Shown here one piece after another: positions 46,810 to 59,927 of a stretch of 64,000 nucleotides of DNA. Source of the DNA: Lycium barbarum (taxonomy: Eukaryota > Streptophyta > Magnoliopsida > Solanales > Solanaceae); contig NC_083348.1 of NCBI RefSeq assembly GCF_019175385.1, positions 50,428,950 to 50,492,949 on the forward strand, written 5' to 3'. The notes below the pieces were generated by a model. The model saw only the letters and a program-made list of their open reading frames with translations. It did not search any database and was not told where the DNA came from. Position numbers and translations under genes: made by a program. Position 1 is the first letter of the stretch. Each line of letters begins with the position of its first letter.

Positions 46810-47214
46810 CTTTGACCCCAAAAACTCTAGAGGATTACAACTTAAGAAGTCACGAGCCCTAAAACTATCATGTCTATCCGCATGGTCAACTCCTAGTCCA
46901 TGCCTGCGACCCTGTCCTGCCACTAATCTGGTCAGCAACTGAACTGCATCTCTCATGGCCCTATCCTCCACCCCGGGCTGAGGAGCTGGAGGCTCAGGTA
47001 CTGGGGCCTCAGGGGCTGGCAGTGGAGCCGCCTCCTGATCTGAAGCTGCTGCTGCTCTGAGTTCCTCTAGAAGTGGCGGTGTAACAGAGCTCGCTGACGG
47101 GAGCACAATCTCGGGCATGGACTGGGCACGGGCCCTAGTAACTCTCCGAGTCTGACTAGTATCTCCCGCTATCAATTTGCCCTTCTGGGCAGCTGTCGCT
47201 TTCTTTGGAGGCAT
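46810..47214 (-). pseudogene. gag: gag start of H, unit 2
   Basis: About 135 codons from MPPKKATAAQKGK to EFLGSKLEDE, then the frame runs through the junction into LTR sequence (IIFGI) and stops at 46780. No stop occurs inside the gag part. The product would be a truncated Gag N-terminus without zinc knuckles. Confidence 0.82.
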
Positions 47215-48237
47215 AGCTGTAAACATAACAATCTGTTAGGGAGGGAACTGTCCTGATAATATAGCTCTATCGCACGATCTAGAGTAGAAAGGAAAGATAT
47301 CATCCTAAATGTCCTGTAGCTTCCTGTTTATAGACGTGGTGCACAACACACCGATAAACAAGACTCTACTAGACACGGTCTGTAGAAACTCCGAGGATGA
47401 ACTACTAAGATACCACTTTTGTCACGACACAGCCCCGTAGGCCATGACTTGTGCCCGAGGTAGACACTCGTATACGTACCTGTTAGATATAGTCAAACTG
47501 AATCTAAGAACAATATGGAAACTTGCAAAAGAACTCCAAAGGTTCATAACGTCATCATATATATATATCCTAATAACCTGTCTCCTGAGGAGTCAGACTA
47601 ATCAAAGCATAATATAATACGCAAGCCGACAAGGCTGCCACTACATGTCAATACCATACGCAAGCCGACAAGGCTGCCACTACATATCACTACCATACGC
47701 AAGCCGACAAGGCTACCACTACCAACGAACATATCCATAGCGCATCGAATAGACACAGCTGAACAAAACTTATACACAACCCACACATATGTCTACTGAC
47801 CTCTAAGAGTATCAACAGTGAAATATGACGGGACAGGGCCCCGCTGTACCCCTGGATAAACATATATATATATATATATATCAAAGGATGTGTACCAAAA
47901 GTCTAGGCTCCGGAACAATGGAGCTCTCCAAGACAGTTGGGTAGAAGTCCTAAGCTGGAGGATCACCAAATCGAGTATCTGTACCTGCGGGCATAAAACG
48001 CAGCCCCCCGAAGAAAGAGGGTCAGTACGAGATATGTACTGAGTATATAAAGCATGAAATACAATAAAGAGGATTCAGTTATTACAGGAGACAAATATGA
48101 CTTTCAAAATACTAATACACTTGCCTTATGAAATGTAAAACATGCATATCAATATCATATATCATACCCGGCCCATTATGGGACTCGGTGAATAAAGTCA
48201 TCATATACCATCCTTGGCGCCATACTCACATCATCAT

Positions 48238-48271
<34 letters not shown>

Positions 48272-49887
48272 GTATCCCGGTCCTCTAGTGAGGGACTCGA
48301 TAGAATAATCAAAATGTACCATCATTTGATAATCAAGACAATATTCATATCAAGTATACTTCGAATATGGATTATATCAAAATAGACTTCAGGAATCATA
48401 GACACGTATCAAGACATACTAAAATAAGTCCTGGGAATTAAGTACATTAGCCATCCTAGTGACTCTAAGAAAAGGAGCTTTTTGAAATCATACATACGTC
48501 GTCTATTTGTTTCATAAAGATCATGCCAAAAGAAGGAAGGGTTAGCTTTACATACCTTTAACGCTTATCCGTGGTACAATACGTATACGCTGCCCGAAGT
48601 GTCTCAACCTATATTAAGACGTTAAGACTATGGTTAAGCTATGGAAAGGCATAAAACGTACTTCAACGTTAGTAGCTTATTTCTAGGCGATTGGGCAGCA
48701 TTTCCCCTATATCGCTCAATTTCCTCATATTTAAGCCAACTATACAACAACCAATATAGCATCAACCAAGGCACATCTAAGTTATCGCATCAAGAACTAG
48801 TTACAACAAGACCCAAGGACATTCCATACAGCCCACACCATTCCAATATTCGATAATCATCAACATAACGACTACGACATATTCAAGTTATTCTTAATAA
48901 TCTATAGACCTAACACTTCATCGAAACGATCTTATAACAGCCCAACGATTACAACAACACAATGCATAATCTTAACCACACTTATTCCTCCAATTCAACA
49001 AGAACAACAACAACACACCCAAAACAGCCTCTAATTACAACAAGTTCTTAAAACAGCTCACTAAAATATACTTCAACTCTAACCATCAATTTCCTTACTT
49101 TCATCATGTAATCTATGACAACAACAACAACAATACCAATTAAAATTAACTCACCATTACTAGCTTAAAACAGCCCCATATACGGCCCAAACAAAGTTTC
49201 AACATCAATATATACAATTCTTGCATTGAATTCCACATCCACCAATTCATACAAAGACCAAATCATTTCTAAAACATGTAAAAGAGAATTAAATCTTACC
49301 TTAGAAACAAAGCTCTTATTATCAAGAATGTGTACTCCCTCAAGAACAGCTGTGGCTGTGAGTTGCCATGGCTGTTGTAATCTCTATTTTTTTTTTCTCC
49401 AATTGGATTGTAAATCACCAATTAATTGTGTAGAAGGGGGGAGAGGAGCTGACCGTGAGCTTATGTTGCTGCCATGGCCATGGTCGTGACTCTCTCTCTC
49501 TCTCTCTAGAGCTTAGGAACACTTCTCTCTTAATTCACTTGTTGAAGATGGAAATTGTTTGCATGACTATTGAATTAGTCATCAACATATGGCTTTATAT
49601 GCAGCCCCAATGATGGACCCGTGCCCCATTATGGCATGGCCCAATCAGAATTGGCCATGTTGTAGTGGGGCCCACTCAGCCCACTAATGACTTAATTAAT
49701 CTTAATTAGGATAATTAATCCTTAACTAATCACTAATCCCCACTTATTAATCTAATCATGGTTAATTAATCCCTAATCTCTACTAATATTTCTACACTAA
49801 TTGTAGTTAATTAGCATACCGTGCACTTATTAAAATCGGGGATTAAAAGTCCTTGCCTCATTTCCCAAAAATAATCTCATCCTCGAG
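46810..49887 (-). repeat. H unit 2 (3078 bp)
   Basis: gag start, leader with GTGCAC loop (47339-47344), primer site, then LTR 47420-49887 missing its first ~65 bp. The AT run near 48240 is longer than in unit 1. The 39-bp minisatellite has three copies. Confidence 0.9.
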
Positions 49888-50292
49888 TTTTGACCCCAAA
49901 AACTCTGGACGATTACAACTTAAGAAGTCACGAGCCCTAAAACTATCATGTCTATCCGCATGGTCAACTCCTAGTCCATGCCTGCGAGCCTGCCCTGCCA
50001 CTAATCTGGTCAGCAACTGAACTGCATCTCTCATGGCCCTATCCTCCGCCCCGGGCTGAGGAGCTGGAGGCTCAGGTACTGGGGCCTCAGGGGCTGGCAG
50101 TGGAGCCGCCTCCTGATCTGAAGCTGCTGCTGCTCTGAGTTCCTCTAGAAGTGGCGGTGTAGCAGAGCTCGCTGACGGGAGCACAATCTCGGGCATGGAC
50201 TGGGCACGGGTCCTAGTAACTCTCCGAGTCTGACTAGTATCTCCCGCTATCGATTTGCCCTTCTGGGCAGCTGTCGCTTTCTTTGGAGGCAT
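49888..50292 (-). pseudogene. gag: gag start of H, unit 3
   Basis: Same 5' gag fragment as unit 2 with a few substitutions (for example RTRAQS for RARAQS). It is open through the junction to 49858, ending IIFGK. Confidence 0.82.
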
Positions 50293-52639
50293 AGCTGTAA
50301 ACATAACAATCTGTTAGGGAGGGAACTGTCCTGATAATATAGCTCTATCGCACGATCTAGAGTAGAAAGGAAAGATAACATCCTAAATGTCCTGTAGCTT
50401 CCTGTTATAGACGTGGTGCACAACACACCGATAAACAAGACTCTACTAGACACGGTCTGTAGAAACTCCGAGGATGAACTACTCAGATACCACTTTTGTC
50501 ACGACACAGCCCCGTGGGCCATGACTTGTGCCCGAGCTAGACACTCATATACGTACCTGTTAGATATAGTCAAACTGAATCTAAGAACAATATGGAAACT
50601 TGCAAAAGAACTCCAAAGGTTCATAACGTCATCATATATATATCCTAATAACCTGTCTCCTGAGAAGTCACACTAATCAAAGCATAATATAATACGCAAG
50701 CCGACAAGGCTGCCACTACCGACGAACATATCCATAGCACACCATATAGATACAGCTGAACAAAACTTATACACAACCCACACATATGTCTACAGACCTC
50801 TAAGAGTATCAACAGTGAAATATGACGGAACAGGGCCCCGCTGTACCCCTGGATAAACATATCTATATATATATCAAAGGATCTGTAGCAAAAGTCTAGG
50901 CTCCGGAACAATGGAGCTCTCCAAGACAGTTGGGTAGAAGTCCTAAGCTGGAGGATCACCAAATCGAGTATCTGTACCTGCGGGCATAAAACGCAGCCCC
51001 CCGAAGAAAGAGGGTCAGTACGAGATATGTACTGAGTATATAAAGCATGAAATACAATAAAGAGGATCATAACTGAACTAGAGATTACAGGAGACAAATA
51101 TGACTTTCAAAATACTAATACACTTGCTTTATGAAATGTAAAACATGCATATCAATATCATATATCATACCCGGCCCATTATGGGACTCGGTGAATAAAG
51201 CCATCCTAGTGTCTCTAAGAATAGGAGCTTTTTGAAATCATACATACGTCGTCTATTTGTTTCATAAAGATCATGCCAAAAGAAGGAAGGGTTAGCTTTA
51301 CATACCTTTAACGCTTATCCGTGGTACAATACGTATACGCTGCCCGAAGTGTCTGAACCTACATTAAGACGTTAAGACTATGGTTAAGCTATGGAAAGGC
51401 ATAAAACGTACTTCAACGTTAGTAGCTTATTTCTAGGCGATTGGGCAGCATTTCCCTTATATCGCTCAATTTCCTCATATTTAAGCCAACTATACAACAA
51501 CCAATATAGCATCAACCAAGGCACATCTAAGTTATCGCATCAAGAACTAGTTACAACAAGACCCAAGGACATTCTATACAGCCCACACCATTCCAATATT
51601 CGATAATCATCAACATAACGACTACGACATATTCAAGTTATTCTTAATAATCTATAGGCCTAACACTTCATCGAAATGATCTTATAACAACCCAACGATT
51701 ACAACAACACAATGCATAATCTTAACCACACTTAATCCTCCAATTCAACAAGAACAACAACAACACACCCAAAACAACCTCTAATTACAACAAGTTCTTA
51801 AAACAGCTCACTAAACTATACTTCAACTTTAACCATCAATTTCCTTACTTTCATCATTTAATCTATGACAACAACAACAACAATACCAATTAAAATTAAC
51901 TCACCATTACTAGCTTAAAACAGCCCCATATACGGCCCAAACAAAGTTTCAACATCAACATATACAATTCTTGCATTCAATTCCACATCCACCAATTCAT
52001 ACAAAGACCAAATCATTTCTAAAACATATAAAATAGAATTAAATCTTACCTTAGAAACAAAGCTCTTATTATCAAGAATGTGTACTCCCTCAAGAACAGC
52101 CATGGCCGTGAGTTGCCATGGCTGTTGTAATCTCTATCTTTTTTTCCTCCAATTGGATTGTAAATCACCAATTAATTGTGTAGAAGGTGGGAGAGGAGCT
52201 GACCGTGAGCTTATGTTGCTGCCATGGCCATGGTCGTGACTCTCTCTCTCTCTCTCTCTAGAGCTTAGGAACACTTCTCTCTTAATTCACTTGTTGAAGA
52301 TGGAAATGGTTTGCATAACTATTGAATTAGTCATCAACATATGGCTTTATATGCAGCCCCAATGATGGACCCGTGCCCCATTATGGCATGGCCCAATCAG
52401 AATTGGCCATGTTGTAGTGGGGCCCACTCAGCCCACTAATGACTTAATTAATCTTAATTAGGATAATTAATCCTTAACTAATCACTAATCCCCACTTATT
52501 AATCTAATCATGGTTAATTAATCCCTAATCTCTACTAATAATTCTACACTAATTGTAGTTAATTAGCAGACCGTGCACTTATTAAAGTCGGCGATTAAAA
52601 GTCCTTGCCTCATATCCCAAAAATAATCTCATCCTCGAG
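49888..52639 (-). repeat. H unit 3 (2752 bp, with internal deletion)
   Basis: LTR 50497-52639. It has a single copy of the 39-bp minisatellite and lacks about 240-300 bp around 51200, including the AT run. The deletion joins GGTGAATAAA directly to GCCATCCTAGTG. These private changes show it is a real separate copy. Confidence 0.9.
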
Positions 52640-53044
52640 CTTTGACCCCAAAAACTCTGGAGGATTACAACTTAAGAAGTCACGAGCCCTAAAACTATCA
52701 TGTCTATCCGCATGGTCAACTCCTAGTCCATGCCTGCGAGCCTGCCCTGCCACTATTCTGGTCAGCAACTGAACTGCATCTCTCATGGCCCTATCCTCCG
52801 CCCCGGGCTGAGGAGCTGGAGGCTCAGGTACTGGGGCCTCAGGGGCTGGCGGCGGAGCCGCCTCCTGATCTGAAGCTGCTGCTGCTCTGAGTTCCTCTAG
52901 AAGTGGCGGTGTAGCAGAGCTCGCTGATGGGAGCACAATCTCGGGCATGGACTGGGCACGGGCCCTAGTAACTCTCCGAGTCTGACTAGTATCTCCCGCT
53001 ATCAATTTGCCCTTCTGGGCAGCTGTCGCTTTCTTTGGAGGCAT
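52640..53044 (-). pseudogene. gag: gag start of H, unit 4
   Basis: Same truncated gag, starting MPPKKATAAQKGK at 53044 (upstream Met at 53056 in MFIAM) and open through the junction to 52610. The long plus-strand frame at 53139-53687 runs through the leader and LTR and is not a gene. Confidence 0.82.
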
Positions 53045-55711
53045 AGCTATAAACATAACAATCTGTTAGGGAGGGAACTGTCCTGATAATATAGCTCTAT
53101 CGCACGATCTAGTGTAGAAAGGAAAGATAACATCGTAAATGTCCTGTAGCTTCCTGTTTATAGACGTGGTGCACAACACACCGATAAACAAGACTCTACT
53201 AGACGCGGTGTGTAGAAACTCCGAGGATGAACTACTCAGATACCACTTTTGTCACGACACAGCCCCGTGGGCCATGACTTGTGCCCGAGCTAGACACTCC
53301 TATACGTACCTGTTAGATATAGTCAAACTGAATCTAAGAACAATATGGAAACTTGCAAAAGAACTCCAAAGGTTCATAACGTCATCATATATATATCCTA
53401 CTAACCTGTCTCCTGAGGAGTCACACTTATCAAAGCATAATATAATACGCAAGCCGACAAGGCTGCCACTACATGTCAATACCATACGTAAGCCGACAAG
53501 GCTGCAACTACATATCACTACCATACGCAAGCCGACAAGGCTGCCACTACCGACGAACATGTCCGTAGCACATCGTATAGACACAGCTGAACAAAACTTA
53601 TACACAACCCACACATATGTCTACAGACCTCTAAGAGTATCAACAGTGAAATATAACGGGACAGGGCCCCGCTGTACCCCTGGATAAACATAAATATATA
53701 TATATATATCAAAGGATCTGTACCAAAAGTCTAGGCTCCGGAACAATGGAGCTCTCCAAGACAGTTGGGTAGAAGTCCTAAGCTAGAGGATCACCAAATC
53801 GAGTATCTGTACCTGCGCATAAAACGCAGCCCCCCGAAGAAAGAGGGTCAGTACGAGATATGTACGGAGTATATAAAGCATGAAATACAATAAAGAGGAT
53901 CATAACTGAAGTAGAGATTACAGGAGACAAATATGACTTTCAAAATATTAATACACTTTCCTTATGATCTGTAAAACATGCATATCAATATCATATATCA
54001 TACTCGGCCCATTATGGGACTCGGTGAATAAAGTCATCATATACCATCCTTGGTGCCATAATCACATCATCATATCATATATATATATATGTATATATAT
54101 ACCGTATCCCGGCCCTCTAGTGAGGGACTCAATAGAATAATCAAAATGTACCATCATTTGATAATCAAGACAATAGTCATATCAAGTATCCTTCGAATGT
54201 CACTATGGATTATATCAAAATAGACTTCAGGAATCATAGACACGTATCAAGACATAATAAATTAAGTATATTAGCCATCCTAGTGTCTCTAAGAATAGGA
54301 GCTTTTTGAAATCATACATACGTCGTCTATTTGTTTCATAAAGATCATGCCAAAAGAAGGAAGGGTTAGCTTTACATACCTTTAACGCTTATCCGTGGTA
54401 CAATACGTATACGCTGCCCGAAGTGTCTCAACCTATATTAAGACGTTAAGACTATGGTTAAGCTATAGAAAGGCATAAAACGTATTTCAACGTTAGTAGC
54501 TTATTTCTAGGCGATTGGGCAGCATTTCCCCTATATCGCTCAATTTCCTCATATTTAAGCCAACTATACAACAACCAATATTGCATCAACCAAGGCACAT
54601 CTAAGTTATCGCATCAAGAACTAGTTACAACAAGACCCAAGGACATTCTATACAGCCCACACCATTCCAATATTCGATAATCATCAACATAACGACTACG
54701 ACATATTCAAGTTATTCTTAATAATCTATAGACCTAACACTTCATCGAAACGATCTTATAACAGCCCAACGATTACAACAACACAATGCATAATCTTAAC
54801 CACACTTAATCCTCCAATTCAACAAGAACAACAACAACACACCCAAAACAGCCTCTAATTACAACAAGTTCTTAAAACAGCTCACTAAAATATACCTCAA
54901 CTTTAACCATCAATTTCCTTACTTTCATCATTTAATCTATGACAACAACAACAACAATACCAATTAAAATTAACTCACCATTACTAGCTTAAAACAGCCC
55001 CATATACGGCCCAAACAAAGTTGCAACATCAACATATACAATTCTTGCATTCAATTCCACATCCACCAATTCATACAAAGACCAAATCATTTCTAAAACA
55101 TGTAAAAGAGAATTAAATATTACCTTAGAAATAAAGCTCTTATTATCAAGAATGTGTACTCCCTCAAGAACAGCCATGGCCGTGAGTTGCCATGGCTGTT
55201 GTAATCTCTATCTTTTTTTCCACCAATTGGATTGTAAATCACCAATTAATTGTGTAGAAGGGGGGAGAGGAGCTGACCGTGAGCTTATGTTGCTGCCATG
55301 GCCATGGTCGTGACTCTCTCTCTCTCTCTCTAGAGCTTAGGAACACTTCTCTCTTAATTCACTTATTGAAGATGGAAATGGTTTGCATGACTATTGAATT
55401 AGTCATCAACATATGGCTTTATATGCAGCCCCAATGATGGACCCGTGCCCCATTATGGCATGGCCCAATCAGAATTGGCCATATTGTAGTGGGGCACACT
55501 CAGCCCACTAATGACTTAATTAATATCAATTAGGCTAATTAATCCTTAACTAATCACTAATCCCCACTTATTAATCTAATCATGGTTAATTAATCCCTAA
55601 TCTCTACTAATAATTCTACACTAATTGTAGTTAATTAGCAGACCGTGCACTTATTAAAATCGGGGATTAAAAGTCCTTGCCTCATATCCCAAAAATAATC
55701 TCATCCTCGAG
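52640..55711 (-). repeat. H unit 4 (3072 bp)
   Basis: LTR 53250-55711, missing its first ~65 bp. Three minisatellite copies, GTGCAC leader loop at 53169-53174. Confidence 0.9.
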
Positions 55712-56116
55712 CTTTGACCACAAAAACTCTGGAGGATTACAACTTAAGAAGTCACGAGCCCTCAAACTATCATGTCTATCCGCATGGTCAACTCCTAGTC
55801 CATGCCTGCGAGCCTGCCCTGCCACTAATCTGGTCAGCAACTGAACTGCATCTCTCATGGCCCTATCCTCCGCCCCGGGCTGAGGAGCTGGAGGCTCAGG
55901 TACTGGGCCCTCAGGGGCTGGCGGTGGAGCCGCCTCCTGTTCTGAAGCTGCTGCTGCTCTGAATTCCTCTAGTAGTGGCGGTGTAGCAGAGCTCGCTGAC
56001 GGGAGCACAATCTCGGGCATGGACTGGGCACGGGCCCTAGTAACTCTCCGAGTCTGACTAGTATCTCCGGCTATCGATTTGCCCTTCTGGGCAGCTGTCG
56101 CTTTCTTTGGAGGCAT
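55712..56116 (-). pseudogene. gag: gag start of H, unit 5
   Basis: Same truncated gag, MPPKKATAAQKGK at 56116, with private changes (EEFRAAAASEQE, EFLWSK). It is open through the junction to 55682. Confidence 0.82.
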
Positions 56117-57151
56117 AGCTGTAAACATAACAATCTGTTAGGGAGGGAACTGTCCTGATAATATAGCTCTATCGCACGATCTAGAGTAGAAAGGAAAGAT
56201 AACATCCTAAATGTCCTGTAGCTTCCTGTTTATAGACGTGGTGCACAACACACCGATAAACAAGACTCTACTAGACACGGTCTATAGAAACTCCGAGGAT
56301 GAACTACTCAGATACCACTTTTGTCACGACACAGCCCCGTGGGCCATGACTTGTGCCCGAGCTAGACACTCGTATACGTACCTGTTAGATATAGTCAAAC
56401 TGAATCTAAGAACAATATGGAAACTTGCAAAAGAAGTCCAAAGGTTCATAACATCATCATATATATATCCTAATAGCCTGTCTCCTGAGGAGTCACACTA
56501 ATCAAAGCATAATATAATATGCAAGCCGACAAGGCTGCCACTACATGTCAATACCATACGCAAGCCGACAAGGCTGCCACTACATATCACTACCATACGC
56601 AAGCCGACAAGGCTGCCACTACCGACGAACATATCCATAGCACATCGTATAGACACAGCTGAACAAAACTTATACACAACCCACACATATGTCTACAGAC
56701 CTCTAAGAGTATCAACAGTGAAATATGATGGGACAGGGCCCCGCTGTACCCCTGGATAAACATATATATATATATATATATATATCAAAGGATCTGTACC
56801 AAAAGTCTAGGCTCCGGAACAATGGAGCTCTCCAAGAAAGTTGGGTAGAAGTCCTATGCTGGAGGATCACCAAATCGAGTATCTGTACCTGCGGGCATAA
56901 AACGCAGCCCCCCGAAGAAAGAGGGTCAGTACGAGATATGTACTGAGTATATAAAGCATGAAATACAATAAAGAGGATCATAACTGAAGTAGAGATTACA
57001 GGAGACAAATATGACTTTCAAAATAGTAATACACTTTCCTTATGAAATGTAAAACATGCATATCAATATCATACATCATACCCGGCCCATTATGGGACTC
57101 GGTGAATAAAGTCATCATATACCATCCTTGGCGCCATAATCACATCATCAT

Positions 57152-57207
<56 letters not shown>

Positions 57208-58869
57208 GTATCCCAGCCCTCTAGTGAGGGACTCAATAGAATAATCAAAATGTACCATCATTTGATAATCAAGACAATAGTCATATCAAGTATCCTTCGA
57301 ATGTCACTATGGATTATATCAAAATCGACTTCAGGAATCATAGACACGTATCAAGACATAATAAATTAAGTACATTAGCCATTCTAGTGTCTCTAAGAAT
57401 AGGAGCTTTTTGTAATCATACATACGTCGTTTATTTGTTTCATAAAGATCATGCCAAAAGAAGGAAGGGTTAGCTTTACATACCTTTAACGCTTATCCGT
57501 GGTACAATACGTATACGCTGCCCGAAGTGTCTCAACCTATATTAAGACGTTAAGACTATGGTTAAGCTATGGAAAGGCATAAAACGTACTTCAACGTTAG
57601 TAGCTTATTTCTAGGCGATTGGGCAGCATTTCCCCTATATCGCTCAATTTCCTCATATTTAAGCCAAATATACAACAACCAATATAGCATCAACCAAGGC
57701 ACATCTAAGTTATCGCATCAAGAACTAGATACAACAAGACCCAAGGACATTCCATACAGCCCACACCATTCCAATATTCGATAATCATCAACATAACGAC
57801 TACGACATATTCAAGTTATTCTTAATAATCTATAGACCTAACACTTCATCGAAACGATCTTATAACCGCCCAACGATTACAACAACACAATGCATAATCT
57901 TAACCACACTTAATCCTCCAATTCAACAAGAACAACAACAACACACCCAAAACAGCCTCTAATTACAACAAGTTCTTAAAACAGCTCACTAAAATATACT
58001 TCAACTTTAACCATCAATTTCCTTACTTTCATCGTTTAATCTATGACAACAATAACAACAATACCAATTAAAATTAACTCACCATTACTAGCTTAAAACA
58101 GCCCCATATACGGCCCAAACAAAGTTTCAACATCAACATATACAATTCTTGCATTGAAATCCACATCCACCAATTCATACAAAGACCAAATCATTTCTAA
58201 AACATGTAAAAGAGAATTAAATCTTACCTTAGAAACAAAGCTCTTATTATCAAGAATGTGTACTCCCTCAAGAACAGCCATGGCCGTGAGTTGCCATGGC
58301 TGTTGTAATCTCTATCTTTTTTTCCTCCAATTGGATTGTAAATCACCAATTAATTGTGTAGAAGGGGGGAGAGGAGCTGACCGTGAGCTTATGTTGCTGC
58401 CATGGCCATGGTCGTGACTCTCTCTCTCTCTCTCTAGAGCTTAGAAACACTTCTCTCTTAATTCACTTGTTGAAGATGGAAATGGTTTGCATGACTATTG
58501 AATTAGTCATCAACATATGGCATTATATGCAGCCCCAATGATGGACCCGTGCCCCACTATGGCATGGCCCAATCAGAATTGGCCATGTTGTAGTGGGGCC
58601 CACTCAGCCCACTAATGACTTAATTAATCTTAATTAGGCTAATTAATCCTTAACTAATCACTAATCCCCACTTATTAATCTAATCATGGTTAATTAATCC
58701 GTTATCTCTACTAATATTTCTACACTAATTGTAGTTAATTAGCAGACCGTGCACTTATTAAAATCGGGGATTAAAAGTCCTTGCCTCATATCCCAAAAAT
58801 AATCTTATCCTCGAATTTATGTCGATTAACTCACAAATAATCCAATGTACAAAAATACGGGGTATAACA
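55712..58869 (-). repeat. H unit 5, with the only complete LTR
   Basis: LTR 56322-58869 (2548 bp) runs to the true terminus ACGGGGTATAACA, while units 1-4 stop about 65 bp short. It is therefore the original 5' LTR of H. AT run at 57155-57205, GTGCAC leader loop at 56241-56246. Confidence 0.92.
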
Positions 58870-59891
58870 GAAACAGTCCACCAAAACTACAACATCAATA
58901 TACGATTTTTGATCTTTACTTCGCAAAATTACAAACATACGAAAAAGAGCATAATATTGTCGTGAACAGCAGCACCTATACTTATCTATAACTATATTTC
59001 CAGCCCTCCAACATAAACAAATTACCTTCAAATACAATACCGTAATAATGACAACACTAATCAAACTTAATCCAATTAGAACAACTCCAATTCTGCCCAT
59101 TACAACGCCAACGATAATCATGTAATTTTCTTACTTCCAATTTCGTCTAATACAATTTAATCTCTCCATTACAACATCATTAATTCCAATTACATTTCAA
59201 GAAGAAGAAGAAGTCTTACCTCGAATTAGTTAGGACAGATCCTATAATCACTTGCACCAATTGCACCACTTCTTCTTCCTCAATTCAATATCTTTATATT
59301 GCTGCCTCCTTGCACGTAAGACACCCTTGGGATTTAATAAAAAAAAAATTTAAGAAGGAGGACTGCCATGGCCGTGAGCTTAAGGAGCTGCCATGGCTGT
59401 CCATGGTTCTTTCTTGCAATAAAATGTGAAGATGAATATGAATTATCAAATTAATGAGTCACCAATACACTTATATATGCAACCAGCCATCAAGACATGT
59501 GGCCAGCCCATCCATAGGACATGTGTCCCACTATAGCAATAGCATGTCATCATTCATGCCCAATCATAATTGTCCACATTTTTTTTGTAGGGCCCACCTA
59601 ATAATTCTGATCATGGTTAATTCTAACCATGGTTAATTATGATCATGGGGCCCACGTGGTACACTTTAGGCTAATTAATCATTAATCCCCACTTAATAAT
59701 CTAATCATGGTTAGTTAATCCCTCATTTCCACTATTATTTCCACACTAATTGAAATTTACAAGCAAATCGTGAACTTATTAAAAATCGGTGTTAAAAGGT
59801 CCTTGTCCCATATCTCAAAATTAATCTTGTCCTTAAACTTATGTCGATTAACTTACGAATAATCCAACGTACAAAAATACGGGATATAACA
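58870..59891 (-). repeat. 3' LTR of E, right part
   Basis: Continues from the H insertion point to ACGGGATATAACA at 59891. It is the reverse complement of K from about 29294 to 30250. The other part of this LTR should lie left of H but is absent from the window. Confidence 0.87.
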
Positions 59892-59927
59892 TCTTTCCCC
59901 CCTTTAGAACATTCGTCCTCGAATGTT
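59892..59927 (-). promoter_or_regulatory. Polypurine tract and inverted repeat of E
   Basis: The minus strand reads CTAAAGGGGGGAAAGA beside the LTR, preceded by the exact AACATTCG-AGGA-CGAATGTT inverted repeat (59908-59927). Confidence 0.88.

Larger units (their letters stand above)
43044..58869 (-). mobile_element. Element H: LTR retrotransposon expanded into a five-unit tandem array
   Basis: On the minus strand H begins with a complete LTR (58869 down to 56322), leader and gag start. At gag codon ~125 the sequence jumps back to LTR base ~65 and repeats. Four such junctions lie at about 46801-46809, 49881-49887, 52631-52639 and 55701-55711. After the fifth unit, gag continues past the junction point to 43044. 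This is what repeated tandem duplication of a 3.07-kb segment inside one element would give. Lengths are about 3115, 3078, 2752, 3072 and 3158 bp. Units are very similar but differ by substitutions, AT lengths, one G40 run and one deletion of about 300 bp. GAAAC (58870-58874) is the right target duplication. Confidence 0.9.

Noticed and set aside
53139..53687. 182-codon plus-strand frame
   Set aside because: It runs antisense through leader, primer site and LTR of H unit 4. In sister units it is broken into shorter pieces, so it is not under selection.
43044..58869. Five separate nested insertions of the same element
   Set aside because: Units 1-4 lack true LTR ends and target duplications, and all junctions are the same gag-LTR fusion, which fits tandem duplication of one element.
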